A stretch of 64,000 bases of DNA from Leptoclinus maculatus. Its lineage: Eukaryota; Chordata; Actinopteri; Perciformes; Stichaeidae. Location: positions 21,690,661-21,754,660 of the forward strand of contig JAVDOI010000010.1 of assembly GCA_032191485.1 (NCBI GenBank), given 5' to 3'. Position numbers and translations under genes: made by a program. The notes beneath the pieces were generated by a model. That model made no database searches. It was given only the letters and a program-made list of their open reading frames with translations, and was not told the origin of the DNA. Of this stretch, positions 25,190 to 37,799 are shown one piece after another; the first letter of the stretch is position 1; each line of letters begins with the position of its first letter.

Positions 25190-26860
25190 TGCTATCTTGC
25201 TTCCTTACTGTAAGCAACACTAAGTTCAATAAAAACATTCCCTAAGAGGGAATATTGAGTATAAGAAACTGGAGACCAACATATCCTCCAGACACTCGCT
25301 CTCAGGACGCCAATTTAACGTATTGATTATCTTTGTGCTATTTTACTATCGCGCTTCAACATGGGAGCGTACAGTAAGGAGGAAAGTGCAGGGAAAGCAT
25401 GGAGATTGTAGCTGTGTAACATTAGACACATTGATTATGGTGGAAGAGAAACACGTAAACTGTTTGTGGCTTTGGTTTATGTATCGCCCCTAAAGTGCTT
25501 CATGTGCACTGCAGTACAGTATGTCAAGTGCTGCAGCCTTCTACGGGCTGCAGAGATGGAACTGTGAAATGATTCTTTGTGAAAGTCATGCGCAGAATTC
25601 TTCAGGTGCAACTTTTCCCATTGGTTACCTTTTAATAAGAAGTGCAGTAGAACACGATCTCCTCTATGCAACCCTCTCCCGTGCTACATGAGTTTTTATA
25701 CTATGAATTTAGGAGATATTTCATAGTGTGAGGTTTGGACCGGGGTTTGCATTCTGCTTCGGGAAGATCAGGGCTTCAGGTAATAATTGAAAAATAATCT
25801 TGTCTTGCACATTAAATCAACAATTTGATGTTTTTAATTATTAACTAAGACAAAAATATTTCCCTTACTCTTAAAAAAATGGAGTTGCCTCCACATAACC
25901 TTAGGAATATTAATTCTGAATTTGTTGCATGTTTATTGAATGTATCTGATGAATTGTAAAATGTTCGTGAATGGTAAATTAATACATCAATTAACTGCGC
26001 AATACAAATTCTGCTCATAGCAACTGCATCAGGATCCAACTTTTGATACTGTAGACGTGTAAAAACAGTGATCATCAATTCACCACAGACCAATTACTCC
26101 TTTCATTTGATTGATTTATTATCTGCAGTTAAAGAGTTGGAAGTGACAACTGGTTTGTCTGGTATTTCACCAGTCTACATGTGCTGCATGTTCATTCATC
26201 ACGTATGAAAAACCGTTTCACGTGAGATAAACCACGAGCTTCACGCTGGTCTTTCATTTCAACCACATACGCTTATATCACGTGAGTGCATCCCATTCAT
26301 GAACTGTATATACATCTGTATGCAAAGTGTTCAGCAGAGAAGGATGCTGCATGTCACTGATAATGCAGTTCTGTCTTCTGTGCATGCTTTTGCATGAAAT
26401 ATGTCAACTGATCATAGAAGTGATTTTTCAGCAGCTCTAGTCCACAGCTGGCTGGTTATTTAATTTTAATGATGCTACTATATCTCCGCAGAGACTTAAA
26501 TGGCAGCAGATAGATCCAGCTTTAGATTAAAAGGTTCACCTTCATACTTGGAGTAATGTTAGCTGGCTTACTTTATTACCGGTCTCCTCATTATATATCT
26601 GTGAGGGGACCAGTGTAACACGATAAATCCTACTAGTCCGGTGTCTTGTCCAGTATTTCTTGTGCTGGCTTTTGCCAAGGACAATAAATTGGCCCAGTAT
26701 AGTTTTAATAAAAGATGATATCCTAAAAGAGTGTTTGGTCCTTACAGCAACTACAGAATGTGTTGGGTTAAGATATCAAACTCTCTCTTCTCTCATCCGG
26801 GCTCACAACGTTCCAGGCAGTATTTCTGTGATATGCAGAATACACACTGCTCCAGATGTC
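25190..26860. other. unassigned noncoding stretch
   Basis: AT-rich, without recognised repeats, genes or tandem arrays. Nothing further can be supported. Confidence 0.3.
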
Positions 26861-26863
26861 AAG

Positions 26864-26865
<2 letters not shown>

Positions 26866-26939
<74 letters not shown>
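26866..26939. repeat. GT microsatellite, about 36 units
   Basis: A long GT array with a single 'cg' interruption near the end (tgtgcgtgtt). It produces a spurious Cys-Val repeat in an open frame. Confidence 0.97.
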
Positions 26940-26940
<1 letters not shown>

Positions 26941-28854
26941 AAGGGGCATTATAAAGCCGCTTCGTGTCTTTCCTTATCTTAAATGCACTTCTGAAAGGTG
27001 GTTTTCAGCCTCCAGGTGTTATCTTACATCTTTCCGTTTCATCTTAAAGTCAGATATGCACTCGGATGTATTCACGTATCTCAAGTTAAAACACTGCACG
27101 TATACACACACACACACACCTTACACCTGACAGGCAGGGCTCGCGTGACATTTATTTTGAATATCTGCGCTCTCAGAGTGCACCGTGGGAAAACGTGATG
27201 GATGGCAGCAGCCGCAGCGCACGACGGAGGAAAGGTGATGGATGACCGCGATGACAGCGGCCACGCCTTTTTGGGTTTCGCCCCGAGAACGGCACCAAAA
27301 GCGCGGTGATGAATGGTTTTACTTCATGGAACTTGATGGGGCGCTACAGTCGAAATGTTACATGAAAGAAAAAGTTATTCTTCGGTATTAACACGAGGTG
27401 GATTCTCTAAGCACCGCACTGCGTCCTCTCTGTCCAGCTGACAGGAAAGAAAACTATTGTCCTTCTTTATTATCATTACTATTGTTAAATGTGCTCTGTT
27501 CTTTATCTATCACAGTCTGCAGGGCCTGAAGGACTCTCGGGGGCTAACAAGTGTCTTGTCGTGCAGGTCTGGAAGTAGGAATTATAGGGTTTTGGTTTTG
27601 ACTGGAAGTGTCCTCAAATATGGACCGGCATCACCTCTTTGTCATAAAATGTAGCTCCTATTAATTCACTACAAATCTACTTTATTATTGCTAGCATTTA
27701 TTTGTGTCTCATTTCTAAAAATGAAGTAAAACGAATATATTAAAACCCTCTCTAACGACTATTTAGTTATTTGTTTTAAAGGGATTTAAAGGGCTCATAC
27801 TACTACGTGATTTGAATGCCAAATGAATGTAAAGTCATGTAATATCTATTGCTCATACTACTTGACATACAATATATTTATAATGTGATACTATTTACAG
27901 TACATATGGAGGTGCATGCTTCTAATGTGTGTGGTGAGAGGATGACGCACGAGGATGTAGTCGAATAGAAAGACATTCCCATGACCGTTAATGCAAAGAG
28001 TGGCAACAGGCGATGAATAACTACACATTACTATCAGGTTATGTAACTTGTGTTTTCATATCGACTGGTACTGTGTGTATTTATCTATGGTTGTAAATGC
28101 ATATATATTAAAGTGTATTATCATTCCCATAGTTAAAATACATTATATCTCTTTAGTGCATTATATTGGGATGTCTGTAAGTGCTCATTGTTTGCTTTAA
28201 GTAAAGTAAAAACTTATTTTACAAAGTTTTCTGGCACGGCGAAATGAGGTGACCTTTTTATTTATTTACTTTAAAAAAAACAACAAGATTACACAATTAA
28301 AAAAAAAAGTGGATGCCTCCATAGCAACAAAACTAATACATCAGCGTATATACGTAAGGATATGATTGCATACGCTTCATGTTTTTTTTGTATTTTGTAT
28401 TTATATATAAATTTACTGCTGTAAAAATGATACAAATTGTTCCCCAAAAACAGAACATATGAGGCTTCTGCTTCGGACAAACAGCCCAGTGCATCGTGAG
28501 CACAGTCTCCCCTCCAGAAGCAGATTCTCATCCATTTAGGCCGGCCTCCGACAAACAGGCCATGTTGCACAATACACATGGCAGAGTCTGCTCCCGGGCC
28601 AAAACTGACAGATTCCAAACAAAAAAAACATTCAATGCGCAAAAACAATAAGCCCGTCCATGTTTGACACTTTCTGTTGGCACTCCGCCTCCCTCCGTCT
28701 GCTCGGCCTGAGTTGACTCTACGTTACCTCGGATGTACATACACACCCTCCACCAACCTCCAAAACAAACCATAAAAAGGAAAAGCACGTCCCAACGCGC
28801 TAAACCACATAAATGCTTACACATCTCTTCCACCCTCCTGCTTCCCCTGCCATC

Positions 28855-29045
28855 TGATTTATTCATGGGGGCTGATTAGGCTGCAAGGCCAACGTAAGCC
28901 GGTTGCATCATTGTGTGGGTAAATTGCTGTTAGTCGGAGCTGCTTCCCAGATTTACAGCTCCTTAATGGGGCGAAATTGGAGGAGCGATGGTCGGTTTAA
29001 TTAAGTAAGCTAAAAGAGCTGAGGAGCAGCTTCCAGGGCACTGGT
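28855..29045. promoter_or_regulatory. candidate enhancer-like conserved noncoding block
   Basis: Repeat-free, with homeodomain-type cores close together: 'tgattaggct', 'tccttaatgggg' and a perfect TTAATTAA palindrome inside 'ggtttaattaagtaag'. This density and the lack of coding signal suggest a cis-regulatory element. This is an inference from motif content only; such motifs also occur by chance in AT-rich DNA. Confidence 0.3.
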
Positions 29046-29964
29046 GTGTGCATGCAGGACGGGGCTGACTGATGAAGGGTGGCTAGGTGTGTGTTTACAT
29101 GTGTTTACCATTATTTATTCAGGGAGTGTGTACGGAGCACTTTACTCCTTTTTCCAGCCTGCCTTTATCACAGTCACACAGAGTCACATATCCCCACCTG
29201 GGAGCCACCAGGACAGCACTGAGCCTCTGCCAGAGAAATTGGGCATCAAGGCAATATTATGCTGCGAGCCATGAGTGTTATTACATCGTTTTTGGCTTCA
29301 TTCTTCTCAGGAATACATACATACAAAATGAATGTACTTGAATCTGATTTCTTAAGCCACCCGGGTGCAGCAGAAAGTCCTGAACAAATACAAATCCAAT
29401 TTCCTCTCTTTCAGCTCTGTTTTTGTCCTCCACCACCTCCTGAAGGAAATATCTGGATCTTGAGCTGCTTAATACTCCGCTATGCTCACCAGCTAGTGCA
29501 CAGTTTGACTTTGGAGCTTCTTCCTCGGAAAACAGCTGCCTGCTGCAGCCCAAAATACCACGAGAGCAGTGAGAGAGTCAACCTGCACAGTAAAGCTGCA
29601 GCCGGAGAGTTAAATGAGCTGAAAACTGACTATAGAGCTCCATTGAGACAAAGGGCTCGCTGTAGTCATGAACCTCGACAGTGGCTTCAATAATCTGCCT
29701 AAAATGTTTGTGCACAAGGTCTATGATTGTGTTGCCATGTTCTTAGTGAATACTTAGTGACAGTGTACTCTTGTTAGATCATAACTGGTAGAAATGATGA
29801 CCAGAACAATTATAATGACAAAACAGAATAGCCTACGATGAGAAGAAGAAAGCTAAGCTAGCTGGAGCTTTGTGAGCAATGAAGTAACTACACTCATCTA
29901 CATTCTTCCTGCAGGCTCTCAACTGTTATCGTCTTTACTTCCTGAAGTAAACTTAGATCAAAGT

Positions 29965-29968
<4 letters not shown>

Positions 29969-30013
<45 letters not shown>
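29969..30013. repeat. GT microsatellite
   Basis: About 22 uninterrupted GT units. Confidence 0.97.
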
Positions 30014-30014
<1 letters not shown>

Positions 30015-30349
30015 ACGTTTGCCTCCATTTTAACCCAGCCGTTACATAATTCCCTGCAGACCAGCTACTTTGCTTTTATTTTCCTGGTAGTTTCTGGAGC
30101 CATCCTGCTGTGAGTCAAAAGCACCCCGAGGAGCTGCTCAGCTGCTCACTATTGCCTATTAAAGACAATGAAGCTGGGACACTGGTGGCGTAATGAACCA
30201 AGGCCTATAGAGTATACCCAGCATATGTGATTCATAGCATTCAATATCCTTATTGGCACGTATTGGCTCCTATTATTTCCTGTTTGATGTTCAACAGCTT
30301 CTCTGAATTGTCCACACATATGGAAACAAATATCACTATTGCCCATTGG

Positions 30350-30386
30350 AAGCAGTGCACAAAAATAGACTTTTTGTGCACTGCTT
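30350..30386. other. perfect hairpin, 16-bp arms, 5-nt loop
   Basis: 'aagcagtgcacaaaaa' (30350-30365) and 'tttttgtgcactgctt' (30371-30386) are exact reverse complements around the loop 'tagac'. One mismatch further out, three more base pairs can form (gtt/aac type: 30346-30348 with 30388-30390). The stem is strong, but shorter than a standard microRNA precursor. It could be a fold-back by local inversion, a small structured RNA or chance. It is embedded in a 157-codon minus frame that I do not consider a gene. Confidence 0.6.
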
Positions 30387-30640
30387 GCAAATGAGTTGTA
30401 TTTCAATGTAGAGAGCTTCCAGCTGCGAGTCAGAAATTGTACCATATCGCAAATCATTGTCATTGTCAGCTGCCCTTTGGAGTGTTTGTTGTAAACGCAC
30501 AAAAGCTTTCTGCTGTTCACAGGCAGTTCCTGCCTAAATGCCTTGTGTGTATCCTTAATGTAAAAAGTGTCAAATCCATTTCCTTCCTCGTTTGAAATTG
30601 AGCGATTTTTGGGATACTTCAAATCCTACATGGTTTCCGT

Positions 30641-30975
30641 CATAGACTGTATATACAAGTGGACGTCTAAGGTAGAGAGAGACCTGTCAATCATAAGGTA
30701 GCCCCGCCCCTAAAGCATCCCCTGCTTTATGGTCTGTTTGACTCTAAATGGACCATAATGTACTAAATGAACATCATGCTGTATTGAAGAAGACTTGAAA
30801 CTAGAGATTGAGACCATAAACTCATGTTTACAATGTTTACTGAGGTAATAAATCAAGAGAGAAGTAGAGTCATTTTCTCATAGACTTCTATACAACCAGA
30901 GGAGTCGCCCCCTGGTGGACAGGAGAGAGAATGCAGGTTTTAAACACTTCATTTCTCAGACCCGGAGTTTGCCGC
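30641..30975 (+). mobile_element. dispersed family A, copy 1
   Basis: Modules in order are 'catagactgtatatacaagt', 'gagacctgtcaatca', 'gtagccccgcccctaaagc', 'atggtctgtttgactctaaa', 'tagacttctatacaaccaga' and 'gtcgccccctggtgga'. Bases 30761-30909 (149 bp) are identical to the reverse complement of 63208-63356. It is a noncoding teleost interspersed repeat that I recognise by pattern. I cannot name its class and see no pol III box, terminal repeat or target duplication that would settle it. Confidence 0.7.
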
Positions 30976-31801
30976 CTGGTTTTGATCCATGTTTACTTGC
31001 TAGCACTTTTCTCTTTCGCTGCCTTTGCAGAGGCATTGCTACAATACTTTACAAGTTTTACAAACTTAATTCCAGGCTTTTTGAAGGCCCTCCATATATG
31101 TACACCCTGGATAGCTAGCTCCAATACTCCCCCGATACACACTTGACATAAAAAATTCAATTTCTACTCCTTCAAAAAACACAAGTAACAACCAAAGCTG
31201 CTGTAAGAAAAATGATCAATTTTTTGGCCGCTTCTTTTTCAATCAATGATGGAGAAGAGGTTTTATTCATTAGATTAAATAACCGCAGGCAAGAGAACAT
31301 AATGTACCGAAGACACAGAATACAATACAAAGTGTTGCAGTTCTTTTTGTAAAAGCGCCCGTTGCAAATATCTAAAGACGAGACAAATCAACACCCATCT
31401 TCGCCCCATCTGGGTCCGTCCTTCTCCGGCAGGTCGGTGAAAAGTTCAGCGATTCTGATGGAATCAGCCAGTTGATTTCAAAATGAATCTGCATCTGCTT
31501 TGTGCTCCTTTTGTGAGGTTACAAAAGACGTGATTTATTAGTCTGACACGCAGCCTGGCTGCTTCGAGACTCCGAACACACCTCCTTTATCTTTCCCCGC
31601 TTAAAGCCCTGAAATTGCAATCAGAGAAACACAGACACACCCAGAGCGGTAAGAGCAAAGGCACAAAGCATTGTACAATAATTTATATTTCATCTCTTAT
31701 TCATTAACTTACTCAACCTCAGATTTAGAACCTCATCAACCCCCGGTTTTACACGCTTTACGTGCGGCTGTGTTTTTCCGTCGAGGTGCATCTGTGAGTA
31801 A

Positions 31802-31826
31802 GTGTGTGTGTGTGTGTGTGTGTGTG
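31802..31826. repeat. GT microsatellite
   Basis: About 12 uninterrupted GT units. Confidence 0.95.
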
Positions 31827-31859
31827 GAAGTCCATATGAGAGAAAAGAGGCCAGCGTAA

Positions 31860-32060
31860 CATAAACCCATTAATGCCTCAGGGCTTATCTATTAACCAAG
31901 AACAATCTCAATGACCTTTCTGTCTTCGCTAATTTCACACAATGGCCTGACCTTTTAGCAAGTCCTAGACGCGGGGGCTAGTTAAGGATCTTTACCCGCA
32001 ACAATGGTGCTTTATCCCGCCACGCCGACAACAAAGAGGGCTGTAATTATCTCCTCCATT
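31860..32060. promoter_or_regulatory. candidate conserved noncoding block
   Basis: Repeat-free sequence between two GT arrays with 'cccattaatgcctcag', 'tctattaaccaagaacaatc' (an ACAAT Sox-type core) and 'ctgtaattatctcctccatt'. Motif content is compatible with a developmental enhancer. No comparative evidence is available here. Confidence 0.25.
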
Positions 32061-32624
32061 ATTACCGACCCAGCCTCTTCCTCGTCTCATTCTCTGCATG
32101 TAAGAAGTTAGTATAGAAATTATTCATTTGTCAGCTTATTGTGATTAAAGAAAATCATGCCCGTTCATAAATAGTCTATATTGAGCTCTTTGCTGTGGGA
32201 GAATCACGCATCCGTTGTATTGAGGCGTTGCCTTCTTTCAGCATCAAAGGGTGACACTCTTAGGCGGGTGGGGGGGGGGGATGTGCCCGTCAACTCAACA
32301 ATTAATCCATTAAAAAAAGACTGAATTGTCAAAATGACAAGTTACCGCTTTTATGCTAAGCTAGGCTAACGGCTAACGACCGCTGTTCGCATTTAACTTG
32401 AAATTGTGCTATTTTTAATTACTTTGTAGTTCTGTTTGGTCCCATTTTAAAGAGGAATCTGGAAGCTCTCCAGATGATTATTTGGGTATTAAATAAAAAT
32501 GTATATATATTTTTTTTTACTATTATCTAATCTTTCTTTTTTGTGAAAGATTGGATCATTTTGTCTCTTAGTGCCTCAAACCGGTATTAGCTACACCAGG
32601 CCTGTGGGTAGCTCATGCGTTCCG

Positions 32625-32625
<1 letters not shown>

Positions 32626-32672
<47 letters not shown>

Positions 32673-32687
32673 ATCTGTCTGTCTGTC
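32626..32687. repeat. GT microsatellite followed by CTGT units
   Basis: About 23 GT units (32626-32671), then a short tetranucleotide run ctgtctgtctgtc (32675-32687). Confidence 0.95.
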
Positions 32688-32929
32688 CACAGCTAATCTT
32701 GCATTCCACTGGACCCATCAGCCTGAACATTTTGTATTAACTACAGCAGTCAGATAAAACCAGCGCAGTAAAGAGTGAATGTTTCACCACCTTCTTTCTT
32801 TAGTTTAGGAGGTGTGTTTGTGAACTGTTGTTTGAAGAAGGGTAAAAAGTTATTTTCTTTCAATTTGTGGCATTACACCGAGTGTGTTCGAGCATGTCGG
32901 CGCGCCGCGTTTTGTCTTCTTTACTTTCC

Positions 32930-33080
32930 CCGACAATCTGGTCATTTGATTTCCCTCAGCGGCTTCATTAGGGCAACAGAATGGAGGCTTAAGGATGAGC
33001 ATAAACTGAGCTCCCTTTTTCCTCCATGGCTTCATTTAATTGACTAATCTGTTCTGCCCTGCCCATGAGCGCAGTAAGCC
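32930..33080. promoter_or_regulatory. candidate conserved noncoding block
   Basis: Repeat-free sequence with 'cggcttcattagggcaacag', 'tggcttcatttaattgacta' and 'gactaatctgttctgccctg' (TAATC K50-type homeodomain core). The block lies among other such stretches between 31.8 and 33.3 kb. Regulatory function is inferred from motif content only. Confidence 0.25.
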
Positions 33081-33954
33081 AGTTGTCGACTCAAAGAGGG
33101 GCCCCTCACTTTAGATAAATGAGAGGAAAAAAATAAAAAAAACATCCGAGACCGGAGCCGGATTTTTTCGCCCCCGAAAAGAGAGAGAGAAGAGGCTTGT
33201 GAATTCTATTAAGATGTATGAGACGACAGTTGCCAAAGCCATTTAATCGCGCTTCCGTTCTACTTAATCCTAGTCCCAATAGATGTGTGCCTGTAGGTGA
33301 AGCAGACGGGGAGATGATGAGTCATAGCCAGACAGAAGAGAAAACTGGGAAAGCAAAAAAATAAAAAATAAAATATATATATATATATCGTCTCAGATAT
33401 AAATCAGGTGACAAGAGCACGAGTCAATTTCCCCGTAAAACTCTCTTTGTCGCGGGTTGTCATGTGAAATATGTGCGCAGGCACAAAGGTTGAGTGAGTG
33501 GGTGTTGGACATGGGGGGCCCTAAATTTAGACGCTGAACCCTTCTGTCACCTCTCACACTCTCTCTTTTTCACCATCTCGCTCTCTTTATTTTCACAGGC
33601 TTATCTGTCTTCTCTCCCTTCACTCGCTATTATCAGCAACATAAAACGGAGTACATAAATTGCGCTATACGGACTTTTTAGAGTGGCAACCGGCGTGTAG
33701 CCATAAATTTGCATGATGGACAGGGGAGGAAGTCTTGATTTCACGACAGGTTTGTGCTCCCGTGTGTTTTCCGTGTGGATTCTGATGGAGGAGATACTTA
33801 CTAGATTTATCACATTCGTAGCTGCTGCCTTCACATTGGTGCAGGATTTCATTAAGTGAAAGGCTTTCACACAGTATTAAGCTTTTTATCTTTGATGCTG
33901 ATTTAAACACATTAAACTGGTTGGACATTGCTCAATTATACAATTCGATTTCCA

Positions 33955-33988
33955 ATATACTCTTAATATTAACATATTAAGAGTATAT
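33955..33988. other. perfect hairpin, 14-bp arms, 6-nt loop
   Basis: 'atatactcttaata' (33955-33968) and 'tattaagagtatat' (33975-33988) are exact reverse complements around 'ttaaca'. It is AT-rich, so chance and slippage are more plausible than for the 30.35-kb hairpin. More AT-rich partial palindromes follow to 34028. Confidence 0.6.
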
Positions 33989-35289
33989 GTTAATACTGTT
34001 CATATTATTATACTGTTATATTAACAGTGGATCAATGTGGGAGGTGTCACTCATAGACAATTACTGGTTTCCCTAAACTCCAGCTCATTATTTAGGTTCT
34101 ACAGCTGGCAGTTACTCTTTTAGTTCATTCCCTTTTATATATATTTAATATGACTCGATCTTGTTGGAATTCTAACCAGCCGCGACATCGACAGTGGTCC
34201 TGTTTTTCAAGTTATTTCTGTCCTTCCATGGACAGATTACGGTGGTGAAACTTCACGTAGTAGTGTAGTCGAGATGAAAATGAAGGCCCAACTTTACACC
34301 TTTGGTTAGATTTGGCCTACTTGGATGTAGATCGGCTTGCTAGTGTAGTACGTTGGAAATACTAGTTTTTATTAAAACAGACAACCACCCTATTTTGTGT
34401 TAATAATTGAACTATTCTCACGCTCTTCACAGACACCAGAAACCGACGCAGAACTGCCACCTACTTGCTCTCCACTGTTGCATGCTGGGAACAAAGGTTC
34501 TTCACCTGGCAGGTGTTTGGAATCAAAAACTCTTGACCGTGATGAAACTACAAAACCCGTCATTGTTGATCACTTGTTTGCACTTCATCAATGATGTTTT
34601 AGTCCTCGGGACCTTAGATTAGATAACCACACTGGCACCATGTAAATAAATATAGCCGGGGAGTATATCTCAAGGTCAGGAAAATACCAGAAATAGTTAT
34701 TATTTCATAATCTGATAAAGATCCACTCATCATTTGATCTATATGCATCTCTACAAAGTGTACAGAGTGTCAGCTCTGCTCTCCATACATAGGCTACACA
34801 CTGTGTCCTTCCCTTCTGTAACATGATAATCTCTGACGTGAGACCTCAGTAAACAGGCTGTAACTGTGGCTCCGTCGTGCCCAGGCAGCGTTAAATACAG
34901 CGAAGCAGACAGAACAGCGTGGGTGTGTCACTGTCACTGTCAATAAGATCCCGTTATTAATACATAATAACCAGCCGTCTGCTTTGTGAATAAGCACGCA
35001 TGTGTGGGAGGGGTTAAACTGTACAAATCTACATTAGAAATGTATCTTTTTAAAGTTACTGGAGATGTGTCTTTCATCTCTGGTTCTTCCATGTGGTTAT
35101 TAGCTGGGCCAATTATTTCATCCCTGCATCAATGGGTTAGTGAACGTTATTCCGGGAAAAGAAAAACGATCTGGTGCTGCAGTACAAAGGTTGGCTGATT
35201 TTAAGTGCAGTGGCCAAAAAAAGTTATTTTGAAAACAATTTCAAAATCAATAGGAATAATCCCAAATGGGAAATATGACACAGCAAAAG

Positions 35290-35690
35290 GTAATACATCA
35301 GTAAGAGGTCAAATGAAAGAGGACAAAACTACAAACAAAATAGAAAAAGACTGAATAAAATCAAATAAAATCAGTAAAAAAGACAACATCACATAAAAGC
35401 AAGTCTATAAAAATGGGTTTTAAGAAGTGATTTTGATTCTACGAGCCGCATCTCCTCAGACAGGTCGTTCCAAAGCTCACCTGCCCCGATGACTGAAACA
35501 AGCTCACCTTTAGTGTTGAGCCTCATCTTTGGAACAGCCAGAAGGGATCTAAGGCTACAAGCTGGCTCATGAGGGGGGAAACATTTCTGCTACATAGCTT
35601 GGGCCCAGACGTGCTTTAAAAGTGATCAAAAATCAATTCTAAAACAAACAGGAAGCCAATAGAGTGCTCGGCAAGCACGCCCTCTTTAAA
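35290..35690 (+). repeat. teleost interspersed repeat fragment (retroelement-derived?)
   Basis: The order 'aaaatgggttttaagaagtg', 'acaggtcgttccaaagctc', 'cagccagaagggatctaagg', 'gctggctcat', 'acgtgctttaaaagtgat' and 'caattctaaaacaaacagga' follows a very common fish repeat whose copies carry a 'ggttttaag..gtgattt', 'ccaggagttccaaagc', 'aattctaaaa' skeleton. It is noncoding here. I cannot name the element or fix its borders; the A-rich 35295-35400 part probably belongs to it. Confidence 0.5.
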
Positions 35691-35999
35691 TGTACACTAT
35701 TAGCTGTGCAATAGTAATAACACATACAGTATGTTTCGCCAAAGGCAGAAATATTATTCTCAGGGGTCGCAAAAGACACCCAGATGATTCTTCCCAGAGG
35801 AAGTCCTTTGTGAGGTTTACACGGGAAAACAGACTCGGCATCAATTCAAGGAGCATTTATGTAACAATGTAATGAATTTGTGATGTAGCAAACTGTTTGA
35901 CCTGCTAGGACTATGACAAGACAAAAACTATGTGGTTCTGTTAGAGAGAGAAATGAATTACACTGTCTGTTCAGTTTAGTTGTGCATCTCGTTTCCAAT

Positions 36000-36195
36000 C
36001 ATTTACTTTGGTGTGTTTCTCCTCCAGCTCTGATTGGCTGCCCCGCCCCTACTAGTTTCACCTGTCCATCGTTAGCCCTGCACTCGCCAGACCTCCAGCT
36101 CACCTGGTCCAACTTCCCCCAACCGTCACCATTTCTACCAGTTCATCTTCGTTGCAGCACAGAGTTTCATTTGCCCGTTTGGATCCTGACAGTTA
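36000..36195. repeat. pyrimidine-rich repeat fragment, similar style to 5.2-5.6 kb
   Basis: A C/T-rich block beginning 'ctctgattggctgccccgcc' and ending 'cccgtttggatcctgacag'. The composition and phrase style resemble the 5.23-5.61 kb fragment, but no long exact match is visible. The class is unknown. Confidence 0.25.
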
Positions 36196-36519
36196 AAGTT
36201 TAACAGAGTAAAAGACATAAAAACTAATGGTGTGAATGAATTAAACATTCATTGACATCATCTAATCTCCACAATATGGCTTACAAATAGCCTTTGTGAC
36301 GCCCTAATGGCATTGCACCGACAGGTTTGAGATATTCTAAACCTAATCTGTGTGGCAGAGACATGCAACAGGAAGTCAGTAAAACCCTCTGTGCTGCTTT
36401 GCTGGACAAATTCTGTCCGCTATCAACTTTAAACATGATCGTCGCTCATCGTCATATTTTGCCGCTTGGAGAGAAGCCTCAGCCTTTTGCGTAGTAGCTT
36501 TAGGTAGAAGGTTTGTGCG

Positions 36520-36640
36520 TAGGTAACGTTGTGAAATGCTGGCGGTTAGGTTTAGGCGACAAAACCAAAAAGCTATGGACGTAATGTAACTCACTCAACT
36601 TTTGGTTTCACACAGGAAACGAACGCTGGCCCCGAGTCAA
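36520..36640 (+). repeat. dispersed family B fragment
   Basis: 'gcggttaggtttaggcgaca' (36542-36561) is followed by 'acgtaatgtaactcactcaa' and 'tttcacacaggaaacgaacg'. The ggttaggttta-g-g-aca module and the acgtaa module are shared with the 43.2-kb copy. Confidence 0.5.
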
Positions 36641-37639
36641 GGCATGTGTTTTGGTTTTTGCGCTAAAGCGTGACACGTGCATCGGCATCAAGATGCCGAG
36701 TGCCACTGCCCTGGGGGGTGAGACCAGGCTGCAACATTCAAACAAGAAGTCCCTCTACAGGTCACCATCAGGCCAAAAGTCCAATCCCTTGACCTGGAGA
36801 GCTTTGGACAAACTTCATTTTCCATTGAGAGCCATTTCAAAAACAAAGTATGTTTGGTGTCTTGGTAGCAAACCGTGACAGGAAGTGTCTTTGGGATTTG
36901 TCAGTAAAGCACATCAGTAAAAGTATATTTTTTAATGTGAAGCACTTTTGTTTGGCTCCAGAAGCTACAAGCTTCCAGAACGTATATTTGTTATCTGACT
37001 TTGCTAGTTATCTACGTGCATCTTGTTTATTTGTATAATGGTTCCATTTAGGCGGAGACGGTGATGATTGGATTGTGTCTGCTGAAACAAAAAGATCTGA
37101 TTTGTCAGTCTGTGACATTGATTTGTTTGTTGATGAAATACTTTAAATAATTGTATTAATGATGTTGCAGTTTTTATTTGTTAATGTCTCTATGTCATCA
37201 TGATAAAATTGATTAAATGTGTGTTTTAAATGTTAACTTTTAACAGAAGTCACTATCAAACAAAAAGCATTTTAATCATGAAGATGAAAAACAACAACAT
37301 AAAAGGCAATAATACAGATTCCCCCTCACCTTCCCAGGACTGTGGATTTCGAGTGTATCAGTGTATCTCTGAAGTGCTTGCCAGCAGTCTGGGTGCATCT
37401 CCCTCAGACTGAGGAAGGACATCTAATCGGTGGAAGATTTCCATACCTGCCCGCCCGCCTCCGGTAATCTGAAGTACATCACACATCTGGCCGAGCTTTA
37501 TTTCAAGAGATAAGCGAGTGACAGAGATGGAGATAGCGCTAATCCCAGAGTGGCGTTGGGTCGAAATGAGTGGCCACTGCACAACGACAAAGTAACGAAA
37601 GGGCCCGGGGGCCACGGCAAAGCCGTACTGAAATAGAAG

Positions 37640-37662
37640 AGGGAGGGAGGGAGGGGGGGGGG
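37640..37662. repeat. GGGA units and G10 run
   Basis: Three GGGA units followed by about ten Gs. Neighbouring purine-rich sequence keeps a 216-codon minus frame open (37358-38008). I regard that frame as compositional. Confidence 0.9.
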
Positions 37663-37799
37663 TACAGGCAGGGAGATAAAAAGAGAAGTGGCTGGGAGAG
37701 CAAGCAGAAAATTGATAGATGAGGACACAGAAGGAGAGAAAAAGACAAGAGGAGACGTGATAAAGAGAAGTTAGGACCGTAGACATGTTCACTGGAGGC

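Noticed and set aside
26660..27130. 156-codon plus frame with a Cys-Val repeat
   Set aside because: Kept open by the GT microsatellite, which has no stop codon in this frame.
30149..30622. 157-codon minus-strand frame
   Set aside because: No family motif recognised, and the perfect hairpin falls inside it. A chance frame is the simpler reading.
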